Shown: positions 1-9,186, counted from the stretch's first letter. The stretch: 64,000 nt of DNA from Prevotellaceae bacterium KH2P17 (GCA_900199655.1 FZRE01000006.1:1-64000); one strand, 5' to 3'. Notes: generated by a model from the sequence alone, not told the origin. A program made the numbers and translations.

Positions 1-187
1 GGGGGCTTCGCGCCCCCAGCCGCAAGGCAAACCTCCGCGGTGTTTTTCATGGGTTATTCACCACGGAATGTTTGCACTTCTAAGTGGAAAGAGCAAACAA
101 TGGCAACTTTGGTAACGGAAACTGCCGGCTTGCTGGCACATCGCACCCTTATATTTGGGCTGCACATTGCCTTTCAGGATGCAAACA
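1..187. other. Left-edge intergenic stretch
   Basis: No convincing gene is visible. Positions 1-17 form a perfect GC-rich hairpin (6-bp arms, 5-nt loop) that may be part of a terminator cut by the window edge. A -7-like box (TATATTTG) lies at 150-157 on the plus strand, but it reads into the 3 prime end of galE and no gene follows it. Confidence 0.4.
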
Positions 188-222
188 CAAAAAAGGAGGA
201 CGCACCCTGCGGTGTATCCTCC
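188..222 (-). terminator. Rho-independent terminator of galE
   Basis: On the minus strand a GGAGGA/TCCTCC hairpin is followed by a run of six T. It lies about 30 nt past the galE stop codon. Confidence 0.7.
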
Positions 223-251
223 CTGTAGCTGTTGGTTGCCGATGGGCTGAT

Positions 252-1289
252 TTACATGACCCCGTCCTCGCGGAGCTTCTGCTGCCACTTCCAAGCCGAT
301 GCAAGTACATCGCCAAGCGGAGCCTCGGCTTTCCAGCCCAGCACGGTGTTGGCACGCGTGCAGTCGCCCCATATCTTTTCGATGTCGCCCTCGCGGCGCG
401 GACCGAACTTCCAGTTCACCTTTACGCCGGTAGCTTGTTCGAATGTGTTTACTATCTCCAGCGTAGAGTTACCTTTGCCCGTGCCGATGTTGAAGTATTC
501 CAGCGGTTCGGTATCCTTGTCGAGTACGCGGGTCATGGCTGCCACATGAGCCTTGGCCAGGTCTACAACGTAGATGTAATCGCGTATGCAGGTGCCGTCG
601 GGAGTATCGTAATCGTTGCCGAAGATGGTCAGTTGCTCACGTATGCCCATGGCCGTCTGCGTTACAAAGGGAATGAGGTTGTTGGGCACTCCGTTAGGCA
701 ATTCGCCGATGAGGGCCGACGGGTGGGCGCCTATAGGATTGAAGTATCGCAGAATGATGCTCTTGATGGGAGCTCCGCTGTGTATGTCGTCGTAAATGAT
801 TTGCTCGTTTATTTCCTTCGTGTTGCCATAAGGAGAAGTCGCCTTCTGGTGAGGTGCATCCTCTGTTATGGGCAGATTCTCCGGCTTGGGCTGGCCGTAG
901 ACGGTGCAGGATGAAGAGAAGATAATTCCCTTTACATCGTACTTAGGCATCAGTTCCAGGAGGTTAACCAGCGAAACGACATTGTTACGGTAATAGAGCA
1001 AGGGCTTCTGTACGCTCTCTCCCACTGCCTTGGAAGCGGCAAAGTGGATAATTCCCTTGATGTCGCTGTACTTCCTGAACACATTCTCGGTAGCTTCCTT
1101 GTCCTTGAGGTCTACCTGCTCGAAAGCAGGACGTATGCCGGTAATCTGCTCAATACCGTCAAGCACCTTGATGTTGGAATTAGAGAGGTCGTCTACTATG
1201 ACCACTTTGTAACCTGCCTGCTGCAACTCTACAGTTGTATGCGAACCAATAAAGCCGGTACCACCGGTAACAAGAATTGTCTGTCTCAT
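252..1289 (-). CDS. galE: UDP-glucose 4-epimerase
   Basis: Converts UDP-glucose and UDP-galactose into each other with bound NAD+ (Leloir pathway and supply of sugars for glycans). The N-terminus has the Rossmann motif TGGTGFIGSH at about residues 7-16, and SSSCTVYG followed by YGNTK supplies the SDR catalytic Ser and Tyr-x3-Lys. About 345 residues, the usual length. The start MRQTILVTGG is chosen over an in-frame Met 12 codons upstream because the -7 box overlaps the longer version. It has its own promoter and terminator and lies just downstream of the rnf operon on the same strand. Confidence 0.96.
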   Translation of the reverse strand: MRQTILVTGGTGFIGSHTTVELQQAGYKVVIVDDLSNSNIKVLDGIEQITGIRPAFEQVDLKDKEATENVFRKYSDIKGIIHFAASKAVGESVQKPLLYYRNNVVSLVNLLELMPKYDVKGIIFSSSCTVYGQPKPENLPITEDAPHQKATSPYGNTKEINEQIIYDDIHSGAPIKSIILRYFNPIGAHPSALIGELPNGVPNNLIPFVTQTAMGIREQLTIFGNDYDTPDGTCIRDYIYVVDLAKAHVAAMTRVLDKDTEPLEYFNIGTGKGNSTLEIVNTFEQATGVKVNWKFGPRREGDIEKIWGDCTRANTVLGWKAEAPLGDVLASAWKWQQKLREDGVM

Positions 1290-1322
1290 TTGTTGTTTAG
1301 GTTTTAAAGTTCTTTCTGCCTG

Positions 1323-1330
1323 CAAAGTTA
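1323..1330 (-). promoter_or_regulatory. galE promoter, -7 box
   Basis: TAACTTTG on the minus strand matches the Bacteroidota consensus TAnnTTTG. It leaves a leader of about 30 nt before the chosen galE start. Confidence 0.7.
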
Positions 1331-1389
1331 ATAATAATATTTTGTTCGGAGTAATGGGTTTGTATGATTTTTTGTGGCCTGCGGCTTCT

Positions 1390-1992
1390 TTATTGCAATC
1401 CGAAGAGAGTCTTGAGGCCGCCGTCTACGCCGCTGAAACCCATGAAGGCCAACGACAACAGGCCGGCCGTAACCAAAACGATGGCCATGCCCTGCATGCC
1501 TTTAGGTATGCGGACCATAGACAACTGCTCGCGTATGCCGGCGAAAACCACCAGCGCCAGGGCAAAGCCCAAGGCCGTGGAGAAAGCATAGACAATGCTC
1601 TCCAGCAGGGTGAAGTCCTTCTGTATCACCAGTATGGCTACTCCCAAGACCGCACAGTTGGTGGTTATGAGGGGCAGGAAGATGCCCAAGGCCTGGTACA
1701 AAGCCGGCGAGGCTTTCTTCAAGATGATTTCAACCATCTGGACCAATGCGGCTATCACGAGGATAAAAGCCAAGGTTTGCAGGTACTGCAGGCCCAAAGG
1801 CGTAAGGATGTACTGCTGGATGAGAAATGTTACCACTGTAGACAAGGTCATCACAAAGGCAACTGCGGCACCCATGCCCAAGGCTGTATCTATCTTCTGA
1901 GATACCCCAAGGAAAGGACAAATGCCCAGAAATTGGGACAGGATAATGTTGTTGACGAATATCGCCGATATGAAAATCAAGATGTATTCCAT
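1390..1992 (-). CDS. rnfA: Ion-translocating ferredoxin:NAD+ oxidoreductase subunit A
   Basis: Integral membrane subunit of the Rnf complex, which couples electron flow from reduced ferredoxin to NAD+ with Na+ or H+ export. It has 200 residues and six predicted membrane segments. The N-terminus (FVNNIILSQFLGICPFLGVS) is typical of RnfA and carries the conserved Cys of the membrane iron-sulfur site shared with RnfE. Last gene of the rseC-rnfBCDGEA operon, only 6 nt after rnfE. Confidence 0.97.
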   Translation of the reverse strand: MEYILIFISAIFVNNIILSQFLGICPFLGVSQKIDTALGMGAAVAFVMTLSTVVTFLIQQYILTPLGLQYLQTLAFILVIAALVQMVEIILKKASPALYQALGIFLPLITTNCAVLGVAILVIQKDFTLLESIVYAFSTALGFALALVVFAGIREQLSMVRIPKGMQGMAIVLVTAGLLSLAFMGFSGVDGGLKTLFGLQ

Positions 1993-1998
1993 AATGTG

Positions 1999-2583
1999 CT
2001 ACGCTTTCTTTAGTCGGTTGAAAATCGCAATCAGATAGCCCAAGGTGATAAAGGCACCCGGAGGCAGAACGAAAAGAAGTACGTTGACGGTTTCCGGCAA
2101 GAGCTGGAGGCCGAATACACTGCCTGCTCCCAGCAGTTCGCGGATGGCTCCCAGCAGGGTCAGTGCAAAGGTGAAGCCCAAGCCGATGCCAATTCCGTCG
2201 AAGACGCTTGCCACCGGCGTGTTCTTGCATGCAAAGGCTTCGGCACGCCCCAGGATAATGCAGTTGACAACAATCAGCGGGATGAAGATGCCCAGACTCT
2301 TGTCCACATCGGGCGCATAAGCCTTGATGACAAGCTGGAGTATGGTTACAAAGGTTGCAATCACAACCACGAAGACGGGTATGCGCACCTTGTCGGGGGT
2401 GATGTTCTTGATACAGGAGATGGCAAAGTTCGTGCAGATGAGCACTGCCATGGTAGCCAGACCCATCGACAAGCCGTTGATGGCGCTGGTGGTTGTAGCC
2501 AAAGTAGGACACATACCCAGAAGAAGCACAAAGGTGGGGTTCTCCTTGATTAATCCGTTTTTAATGATATCTGAATAGCTCAT
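1999..2583 (-). CDS. rnfE: Ion-translocating ferredoxin:NAD+ oxidoreductase subunit E
   Basis: Membrane subunit homologous to RnfA. It has 194 residues, mostly hydrophobic helices, with the family motif NPTFVLLLGMCPTLATTT near residues 15-32 and a second Cys in the half-repeat (VNCIILGRAEAFACKN). RnfA and RnfE form a pseudo-symmetric pair in the membrane. It follows rnfG by about 45 nt in the operon. Confidence 0.97.
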   Translation of the reverse strand: MSYSDIIKNGLIKENPTFVLLLGMCPTLATTTSAINGLSMGLATMAVLICTNFAISCIKNITPDKVRIPVFVVVIATFVTILQLVIKAYAPDVDKSLGIFIPLIVVNCIILGRAEAFACKNTPVASVFDGIGIGLGFTFALTLLGAIRELLGAGSVFGLQLLPETVNVLLFVLPPGAFITLGYLIAIFNRLKKA

Positions 2584-2628
2584 AATGCAAGTTATAAAAT
2601 CAATTCATGCGGAACGCGAGCTCCGTCG

Positions 2629-3204
2629 TTATTTTCCGGCGGCTTTACGCATGGCTTCGTGCGCCACGCCGACGGCTTTCAAGAAGGCTCTTGAGGTAAT
2701 GGTAGAAGCCGTGATGGCATCAACGTCGCCGCCATCCTTGCTAACAGTGAGCGCTGCTGTCCCCGGATTCTTCCCTATAATGCTGCCCTTGCCGTCCTTC
2801 TGGAACCATTTGTCGGCCTTGGCGCCAAGTCCTGGCGTCTCGGATGATGCAAGGATGGTGTAACCCAGTATCTTGCCATCGGCCGAGAAGCCAACGAGGA
2901 CCTTCATATCTCCGCCAAATCCCATCGTACTACTTTCCACTGCAGCGCCTCCGCCGGCAACTTTGTGAACCACGGATACCACTTCTTTCTCGTCTACCAG
3001 CTGCTTTACGGTGTCATTGGCTATAACTTTCACCTTGCGGGTACCCATCACCGCCCTGATGCCATTTGCCAGAGTTCTGTCAGCCTGCATGGCTATAGGG
3101 CCGGCGGTTACATGGTTCACCACGGCCAGCAAGCCGCCCGTAATCAGTGCCACGGCAACAAGTACAAGCACCATGTTGGTAAGTGATGATTTAATCTTTT
3201 CCAT
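2629..3204 (-). CDS. rnfG: Ion-translocating ferredoxin:NAD+ oxidoreductase subunit G (FMN-binding)
   Basis: Periplasm-facing flavoprotein of the Rnf complex with covalently bound FMN. It has 191 residues: one N-terminal membrane anchor (about 10-30) and an FMN-binding domain. DAITASTITSRA near the C-terminus is the flavinylation region; the family usually has S/T-G-A-T, and here the residues before the acceptor Thr are A-S. The start overlaps the end of rnfD by 14 nt, which suggests translational coupling. Confidence 0.95.
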   Translation of the reverse strand: MEKIKSSLTNMVLVLVAVALITGGLLAVVNHVTAGPIAMQADRTLANGIRAVMGTRKVKVIANDTVKQLVDEKEVVSVVHKVAGGGAAVESSTMGFGGDMKVLVGFSADGKILGYTILASSETPGLGAKADKWFQKDGKGSIIGKNPGTAALTVSKDGGDVDAITASTITSRAFLKAVGVAHEAMRKAAGK

Positions 3205-4180
3205 AACGCTTCGGCTTTACATAGTGATTAATCAGCGGAGTGAACCCGTTCATGATGAGGATGGCGAACGACATGCCCTCCGGATAGCTTCCCCAGTTGC
3301 GAATGACGACCGTGAGGAAACCGATGGCGACGCCATAGATGAGCTGCCCCTTGTGCGTCATGGGCGACGTAACATAGTCGGTAGCCATGAAGATGGCGCC
3401 CAGCATGAGGCCTCCGGTCAGTATAACCTGAAACGGATTGGCATAAACGGGACTCGCCCAGTGCAGCAGTGAGCTGAAAACAAACACGGTAGCGAGGATG
3501 GAAACAGGCGTGTGCCAGGTTATTATCTTCTTCCACAGCATGTAGGCAAGACCTAACAGCAAGGCCAAAGTAGACACCTCGCCAACCGTTCCGGCGCCAA
3601 ATCCGTTGCCAACATTGCCTATCAGCAGGCTCATGCTGTCCGGAATGCCCGACAGGAGATTTACGTCGCCCGTCTTGATGGCTTCCTTCATATAATAAAG
3701 AGGTGTTGCGGCAGTCTCTGCATCCAGATGTTTCGTGAGCTGCCCCTGCACAGGCCATGACGTCATGGCTGCGGGGAAGCTGACCAGCAGGAAGCAACGG
3801 CCAACCAACGCAGGGTTGAACGGGTTGCAGCCCAGGCCTCCGAAGGTCATCTTACCGATGCCAATGGCCACCAAGGCGCCTAACAGCACAATCCACACCG
3901 GCAGGTTACTGGGCAGGTTGAGACCCAAAAGCAGACCCGTGATGACGGCAGAACCATCGGTAAGTGTTGGCTCACGCCGGAGGATATACTTTGTAATGGC
4001 CCACTCGAAGAACACGCATGCCGCCACACTTGACAAGCAGACGACTGCCGACCCGAGGCCGAAGAAGTAGAAAGAGGCCAACAACGCAGGCAGCAAAGCT
4101 ATGATTACACCGTGCATGTTGCGCTCTATGCTATCGCTTCCGTGGGCATGGGGAGACAGCGAAACGATTAATTTATTCAT
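3191..4180 (-). CDS. rnfD: Ion-translocating ferredoxin:NAD+ oxidoreductase subunit D
   Basis: Polytopic subunit related to NqrB that carries covalent FMN and is thought to form part of the ion path. It has 329 residues and about nine hydrophobic segments. MNKLIVSLSPHAHGSDSIERNMHGVI is the typical RnfD N-terminus (N-terminal helix and first membrane segment). The loop with TAATPLYYMK in mid-protein corresponds to the flavin-attachment region. It starts 1 nt after the rnfC stop. Confidence 0.96.
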   Translation of the reverse strand: MNKLIVSLSPHAHGSDSIERNMHGVIIALLPALLASFYFFGLGSAVVCLSSVAACVFFEWAITKYILRREPTLTDGSAVITGLLLGLNLPSNLPVWIVLLGALVAIGIGKMTFGGLGCNPFNPALVGRCFLLVSFPAAMTSWPVQGQLTKHLDAETAATPLYYMKEAIKTGDVNLLSGIPDSMSLLIGNVGNGFGAGTVGEVSTLALLLGLAYMLWKKIITWHTPVSILATVFVFSSLLHWASPVYANPFQVILTGGLMLGAIFMATDYVTSPMTHKGQLIYGVAIGFLTVVIRNWGSYPEGMSFAILIMNGFTPLINHYVKPKRYGKD

Positions 4181-4181
4181 C

Positions 4182-5531
4182 TTATTTCTGGTTTCTCGAT
4201 TTGATAATTGCCATCACCTGCCCCTTGCCCAACAAGATGTTGTCGAGCAGCGGACGATGAGCAGGACACGTGAACTGGCAGGAACCGCAGGATATACACG
4301 AAACGATATCCTCCTGCTCGGCCTGTTCCCAACGATGGAGTGACGACAGCGTGGCCAGCAGATAGGGCTCGAGCCCCATCGGGCACACGTCAACACACTT
4401 GCCGCAGCGTATGCACGGCTCTACTGGTTTGCGCCGCGCATCGGCATCGGTGAGCACGGTAACGGAGTTGGTACCCTTGCATACCGGCACGTCTACGCTG
4501 CTAACGGCCTTGCCCATCATCGGACCGCCGGCCAAGACCTTGTTATCTCCCTCCGGCATACCGCCGCAGCAATCAATCAGCTGACCGAAAGGCGTGCCCA
4601 TGCGAACCAGGAAATTGCCCGGCCGTTGCAGCTTCTTACCCGTCACGGTGGTGTATCTTTCAAAGAGAGGCTTATGCTTCATAACTGCCTGATATACAGC
4701 AAAAGCAGTGCCCACATTCTGAACAATCGCTCCAACATTGACCGGAATGGCCGGAGGAGCCGGCACCTGGCGCCCGATAACGGCATCAACCAGCTGTTTC
4801 TCGCCGCCTTGCGGGTATTTCATAGCCAGCGGAACGACTTCTATATTATCGTTACCGGCCGTTTTTTGCTGCAGGAGTTCAATGGCTTCAGGCTTGTTGT
4901 TCTCTATGCCGATGTAGCCTTTCTCTACCTTGGCTGCCTTCATCAGCAGCTCCAGTCCAACCAGTATCTCGTCTGCATGCTCCATCATGAGCCGGTAATC
5001 AGACGTGATGTAGGGTTCACACTCCACGGCATTGATGATTACACACTCTGCTTTGGCGGTCGGAGGAGGCGTTAGCTTGATGAAAGTGGGGAAGCCCGCG
5101 CCTCCCATTCCGGTGATGCCGGCGCTCTTCACGCAGCCGATGATAGCCTCGGGCGTAAGCTCAGGGTGCGCAGCCAGCGTCTCCAGCTTGTCCGTGCGGT
5201 CGATACCATCCTCCCATTCGTCGCCCTCCACGTTTACAAAAATACACGGAACGCGGTAGCCGGTGGCATCTATGGAGGTGTCAATCTTCAGCACCGTACC
5301 CGATACCGACGAGAATATGGGGGCCGAGACAAAGCCGCCGGCCTCGGCAATGAGCGTTCCCACCTTCACCTTGTCGCCTCTGGCAACCACTGGCTTGGCC
5401 GGAGCGCCAATGTGTTGGCTCAGCGGGAAGACGGCCACTTTGGGCAGTTCGGCCGGCCGGGTAGTCACTTCGGAGGTCAGTTTATTTTCCTCCGGATGTA
5501 TGCCTCCTATCTTGAATGTATGCAGTTTCAT
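4182..5531 (-). CDS. rnfC: Ion-translocating ferredoxin:NAD+ oxidoreductase subunit C
   Basis: Peripheral NADH/NAD+-binding subunit of Rnf. It has 449 residues. The N-terminal barrel-sandwich part contains HIGAPAKPVVARGDKV, the middle has the nucleotide-binding motif GMGGAGFPTFIKL near residues 140-152, and the C-terminus has two CxxCxxCxxxC [4Fe-4S] motifs (CIRCGKCVDVCP and CISCGSCQFTCP). Overlaps the end of rnfB by 4 nt. Confidence 0.97.
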   Translation of the reverse strand: MKLHTFKIGGIHPEENKLTSEVTTRPAELPKVAVFPLSQHIGAPAKPVVARGDKVKVGTLIAEAGGFVSAPIFSSVSGTVLKIDTSIDATGYRVPCIFVNVEGDEWEDGIDRTDKLETLAAHPELTPEAIIGCVKSAGITGMGGAGFPTFIKLTPPPTAKAECVIINAVECEPYITSDYRLMMEHADEILVGLELLMKAAKVEKGYIGIENNKPEAIELLQQKTAGNDNIEVVPLAMKYPQGGEKQLVDAVIGRQVPAPPAIPVNVGAIVQNVGTAFAVYQAVMKHKPLFERYTTVTGKKLQRPGNFLVRMGTPFGQLIDCCGGMPEGDNKVLAGGPMMGKAVSSVDVPVCKGTNSVTVLTDADARRKPVEPCIRCGKCVDVCPMGLEPYLLATLSSLHRWEQAEQEDIVSCISCGSCQFTCPAHRPLLDNILLGKGQVMAIIKSRNQK

Positions 5532-6394
5532 GCTTCCACCTCTTTCCTTTCTGTTGTTACCGGCTTCCTTACCAGGAAGTTAACCTTGATGATGGCGCCC
5601 GTTGGGCATTCGTCTACGCACTTGGTGCAAAGCCGACATTTGTTGAAGTCGATGTACGAAAGGTTGTTCTCGATGGTGATGGCATCGAACTTGCACGCCT
5701 TCTCGCACTTGGAACAACCGATGCAGGCAGCCAGGCAGCCCTTGCGGGCTATGGCCCCTTTATCTTTGTTGACGCAACTTACGAAGATGCGCCTGCCCTT
5801 CGGCCCCTTCTTCCGCAGTTCGATGATGTGGCGCGGACAGGCTTTTACGCACGCCCCGCAGGCCGTACACTTCTCCTCATCTACCTCCGGAAGTCCTGTC
5901 TCGGCATTCAGATGGATGGCATCGAAGCTGCATGCCTGCACACAATCGCCGCAACCGAGGCATCCGAAGCCGCAGGCAGTCTCACCGGCACCGGCAGCGT
6001 GCATGGCCGCACAGGTGCGCAGGCCATCGTAAACGGCTGTACGAGGCCGGGCAGCGCACGTTCCGTTGCATCTCACTACCGCCACCTTGGGTTCCGTCTG
6101 TACAGCAACCATTCCCAGCGCGTCGGCCACCTGACTCATCACAGCCTGTCCGCCAACAGGACAAAGGAGGCCTTCGAGCGAGCCCTTGTCGGCTGCCTTC
6201 ACCAGCGCATCGGCCATGCCGCTGCATCCGGGAAAGCCACAACCGCCGCAGTTGGCACCCGGCAGGATGTCCAAGACCTGCTCAACACGGGGGTCTTCCT
6301 GTACGGCAAACCGTCTGGACACTCCGTAGAGTATTACCGAAGCTACCAGTGCAATGGCACCGAGCACGATTACCGCAACCAAAATAAAATTCAT
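5528..6394 (-). CDS. rnfB: Ion-translocating ferredoxin:NAD+ oxidoreductase subunit B
   Basis: Entry point for electrons from ferredoxin. It has 288 residues: an N-terminal membrane anchor, a Fes domain (CGGCGFPGCSGMA, about residue 50) and four CxxCxxCxxxC motifs. Two of these are in the central part (CLGCGDCVQAC and CTACGACVKAC) and two in the C-terminal part (CIGCSKCEKAC and CRLCTKCVDEC). The many ferredoxin-type clusters are usual for Bacteroidales RnfB, whereas proteobacterial RnfB has two. It follows rseC by 17 nt. Confidence 0.97.
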   Translation of the reverse strand: MNFILVAVIVLGAIALVASVILYGVSRRFAVQEDPRVEQVLDILPGANCGGCGFPGCSGMADALVKAADKGSLEGLLCPVGGQAVMSQVADALGMVAVQTEPKVAVVRCNGTCAARPRTAVYDGLRTCAAMHAAGAGETACGFGCLGCGDCVQACSFDAIHLNAETGLPEVDEEKCTACGACVKACPRHIIELRKKGPKGRRIFVSCVNKDKGAIARKGCLAACIGCSKCEKACKFDAITIENNLSYIDFNKCRLCTKCVDECPTGAIIKVNFLVRKPVTTERKEVEA

Positions 6395-6411
6395 AAGTCC
6401 TTGATTTTGTC

Positions 6412-6825
6412 TTAGTTTTCTATCTTAAAAGAGATTTTTTCCTTTATCCGGTTTCTGAAAAGGTACAGCAGCACATAGTAAGGCAGCAGCGAAGCCAGGC
6501 CGGCCAGCGCGGCTACAGCTTCGTTGCCGGTAGCCAATGTTACGGCCACAATGACCGCAACCAGCACCACAAGAGGCACTCCGAACCCCAAACCTACGGC
6601 CCGGAAGCCCGTAGCGGCATCGGTGCTCACGGTTACCTGCTGCCCTACGGCATAGGAGCTGGCGTCAGGGCAGATAACGTCGATGAGTTTCTCTTTGCTT
6701 TCGGCGGTATTACAATAGCCCGCAACCTTGCACGAGGAGCATGCCGACGTCTGGAGGATGCGTACCTGCACGCAATCGCCATCTATCCGTTCAATCGTTC
6801 CGGTATGCCTAATCTTCTCACTCAT
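6412..6825 (-). CDS. rseC: RseC/MucC-family protein (SoxR reducing system type)
   Basis: Small membrane protein of 137 residues. The N-terminus is a cytoplasmic beta domain with a Cys cluster (CSSCKVAGYC, about residues 32-41), followed by two predicted membrane helices (about 75-100 and 105-122) and a basic tail. RseC-type proteins occur with Rnf in many bacteria and are linked to SoxR reduction in Escherichia coli. Here it is the first gene of the rnf operon, so a role in assembly of the complex or electron transfer is likely; the exact function is inferred. Confidence 0.88.
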   Translation of the reverse strand: MSEKIRHTGTIERIDGDCVQVRILQTSACSSCKVAGYCNTAESKEKLIDVICPDASSYAVGQQVTVSTDAATGFRAVGLGFGVPLVVLVAVIVAVTLATGNEAVAALAGLASLLPYYVLLYLFRNRIKEKISFKIEN

Positions 6826-6865
6826 GCAACAAACTGCTTATTCTGCTAAGTAGACCTTACAATCG

Positions 6866-6873
6866 CAAAAGTA
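6866..6873 (-). promoter_or_regulatory. rseC-rnf operon promoter, -7 box
   Basis: TACTTTTG on the minus strand, about 40 nt upstream of rseC. It is the only good -7 box ahead of the seven-gene operon. Confidence 0.65.
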
Positions 6874-6934
6874 GTGTTTTTTCCCCGAACAAGCAATAAA
6901 AGATACTTTAAAAATAAAAAAACCGGGTTTTTTA

Positions 6935-6965
6935 TTTGCTTATTCCACGATTTGGTTTATATTTG
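6935..6965 (+). promoter_or_regulatory. Promoter of the acidic unknown protein
   Basis: A -33 TTTG (6935-6938) and a -7 TATATTTG (6958-6965) are separated by 19 nt, a complete Bacteroidota promoter. It overlaps the in-frame ATG at 6967, which argues for translation from the ATG at 6985. Confidence 0.75.
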
Positions 6966-6984
6966 CATGGAATTAAATACATCG

Positions 6985-7431
6985 ACAATGAAACCAACAG
7001 AGCAGACAACACAGCAGATTGAGCGCTTCATCAACAAGGTTGCACAGAAGTTTCCATCCAGTGAGGAAGCCTCCATCATCACTGACATACACCTGCGTGT
7101 GACCCAGGAAAGCGGCGAGATGGTGGCATTCGACGATGACGACCAGGAGATTACCCGCTGCGTAATTGAGCAGTGGATAGACAATAAAGACGAGGATTTC
7201 TACAAGAGCATAACCGTTGTACTGCGCAATGAGCTGAAGAAACTGCACACTGCATGCGACAACATCGGCATCCTGAAGCCTTACAGCTTTGTGCTCGAAG
7301 ACGACGACAAGGAGAGTATATCCGAGCTGTACGTGGCCGACGACGAGACCGTCATCATTGGCGGAGACCTGATGGACGGTCTGGACAAGGAGCTTGACAA
7401 CTTCTTCGACGACCTGATGAAGGAGAAGTAG
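6985..7431 (+). CDS. Acidic protein of unknown function
   Basis: 148 residues from the ATG at 6985; the longer start at 6967 lies at the transcription start and is unlikely. It has no signal peptide or membrane helix. The protein is strongly acidic, with patches FDDDDQEIT, LEDDDKES and LDNFFDDLMKEK, and otherwise looks helical. I do not recognise a domain with a known function. It is a single-gene unit with its own promoter and a terminator shared with the convergent hydrolase gene. Probably a Bacteroidales-restricted cytoplasmic protein. Confidence 0.8.
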   Translation, partial: TMKPTEQTTQQIERFINKVAQKFPSSEEASIITDIHLRVTQESGEMVAFDDDDQEITRCVIEQWIDNKDEDFYKSITVVLRNELKKLHTACDNIGILKPYSFVLEDDDKESISELYVADDETVIIGGDLMDGLDKELDNFFDDLMKEK

Positions 7432-7594
7432 CCCCCCACTCTGCCTGCGGCTGCGGGCGCATGAGCCGTAGGCAAACGCGCTTACGGGCTCCATTGCAAC
7501 CGCAGCCACTGACTTTCAGGGCGGTTGCATCAATAACTAACCGAGGCAACTCGCCGCTATCTGTCAGCTTCACCTTATTTAATTATAGCAATAA

Positions 7595-7625
7595 AAAAGC
7601 CGGCCACGCAGCCGGCTTTTGTTGT
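7595..7625. terminator. Bidirectional terminator
   Basis: AAAAGCCGGC/GCCGGCTTTT hairpin with a 6-nt loop, T-rich on both sides. It lies between the convergent unknown gene and hydrolase gene and can serve both. Confidence 0.85.
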
Positions 7626-7677
7626 TCGTGCCCCAGCCGGAGCGCAACGGCCCGGCCGTGCGCCCAACTGCAGGGGG

Positions 7678-9186
7678 CTATAATTTTATCTTTTTTTTCT
7701 TTGCCTTGCTCTCATTGTGCATCCGGTCCAGCGCCGTTACCACGTAAACGTACTTGGTCTTGCCGTCAACATAGGGCAACTCGAAGTACGTTTTGTCCGT
7801 AACGGCCGCTATCTTCGAGGCGTCATCGAGGTTTACACGTTCTCCATGAGCGAACCGATAGACCACGTACTGGCGCGCTTCGTTCTCCCATCCCTTGCCT
7901 TTGGGTGCCGTCCAGAAGAGCACGTAGCCACCCGAAGTCCACACGGGTTTCAGCTTGCGCGGCTTCTTAGGCGCCTTCCTGTCGATGAAAGGCATCAAGG
8001 GCTGCAGGGCGGGATGCTTCCAGTACACGTTCCGAAGCATGCTGCCGTAGTTGCCCATGTTGTCGACGGCAGCCTTGGCGTACCACAGCACGGTGCCTCC
8101 AACGTTGGGCATCTGCAGGTGCAGCTGGTGTTTGGCCGGCATCTGGTTTAGCTGCGGGTTCGCCGGGTCGGGAAACTTGACGGTGCGCTCAATGCTCTCG
8201 CCAATGAAGAGCGGACGGTTAGAGGCGTGCCGGTCCCACCACTGTATGAGCGTCTGGTAGTCGGCAGCCTTGTTGCCTATCTCCCAATAGAGTTGCGGTA
8301 CGCAATAGTCAACCCATCCGTTGTTAACCCAGAGGAGCACGTCGGCGTACAGGTCGTCGTAATTCTGCAGTCCCGAAGTGTTAGAACCCACCTCGGCGCT
8401 CTTCTTGTTGCGGTAGATGCCGAAGGGCGAAACGCCGAACTTGACCCACGGCTTGAGCTCGTGGATGTGCTCGCCCAGCTCCTTGATGAAGATGTTCACG
8501 TTGTCTCGGCGCCAGTCGCCGATGTTGCTGAAGCCGCGCTTGTTGCGCTCGTAGAACTGCGCATCGGGTATCTGCTGGCCTGCGGCGGGGTAAGGATAGA
8601 AGTAATCGTCCATGTGCAGGCCGTCGATATCGTACCTTCTCACGATGTCTTCCACCACCTTAATAATATAGTCGCGCGTTTCTTTGAGCGCCGGGTTCAG
8701 TATGTACTGGCCTGCATAGCTAAAAACCCAGTCCGGGTGCTGCATGGCAACGTGGCTGCGGGCCAGCTCCGTGGTGCTTTTAGTCTTGGCCCGATAGGGA
8801 TTAATCCACGCATGGAGCTCCATGCCGCGCTTGTGGCACTCGTCAATCATCCACTGCAGGGGGTCCCAGTAGGGCGATGGCGCCTGCCCCTGGATGCCTG
8901 TAAGATAGCGGCTCCACGGCTCCGTCCGGCTCGGATACAGGGCATCGCACTCTGCCCGCACCTGGAAGATGACGGCATTCACGCCGTCCTTCTGCAGTTC
9001 ATCAAGCTGGTACGTGAGCGTTTGCTGCATGGCAGCCGTGCCCATGCCCTCGAATTGTCCGTTAACCGTCTGTATCCACGCTCCGCGGAACTGGCGTTTG
9101 CCACCGTCGGCATACAGGGCCGCAGGGCCGCACAGCAACAACAGCAGGAGCAACCGGAAAGTTCTCATGTTCAAAAAAGTCTTCAT
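7678..9186 (-). CDS. Glycoside-hydrolase-like GHL10 family exported protein
   Basis: About 502 residues. A basic, hydrophobic signal peptide (MRTFRLLLLLLLCGPAALYA) is followed by FRGAWIQTVNGQFEG, the N-terminal signature of the GHL10/DUF187 TIM-barrel family. Barrel motifs include DGLHMDDYFYPYP and VDYCVPQLYWEIGN, the latter with the putative catalytic acidic residue. A C-terminal fibronectin-III-like domain (about 400-500) ends in a lysine-rich tail. Members are thought to act on cell-surface or peptidoglycan-related glycans, but the substrate is unknown. Start codon uncertain: Met at 9186 or 9168. Confidence 0.88.
   Translation of the reverse strand: MKTFLNMRTFRLLLLLLLCGPAALYADGGKRQFRGAWIQTVNGQFEGMGTAAMQQTLTYQLDELQKDGVNAVIFQVRAECDALYPSRTEPWSRYLTGIQGQAPSPYWDPLQWMIDECHKRGMELHAWINPYRAKTKSTTELARSHVAMQHPDWVFSYAGQYILNPALKETRDYIIKVVEDIVRRYDIDGLHMDDYFYPYPAAGQQIPDAQFYERNKRGFSNIGDWRRDNVNIFIKELGEHIHELKPWVKFGVSPFGIYRNKKSAEVGSNTSGLQNYDDLYADVLLWVNNGWVDYCVPQLYWEIGNKAADYQTLIQWWDRHASNRPLFIGESIERTVKFPDPANPQLNQMPAKHQLHLQMPNVGGTVLWYAKAAVDNMGNYGSMLRNVYWKHPALQPLMPFIDRKAPKKPRKLKPVWTSGGYVLFWTAPKGKGWENEARQYVVYRFAHGERVNLDDASKIAAVTDKTYFELPYVDGKTKYVYVVTALDRMHNESKAKKKKIKL

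Noticed and set aside
84..914. 276-residue plus-strand ORF
   Set aside because: Antisense to galE with no own promoter or domain.
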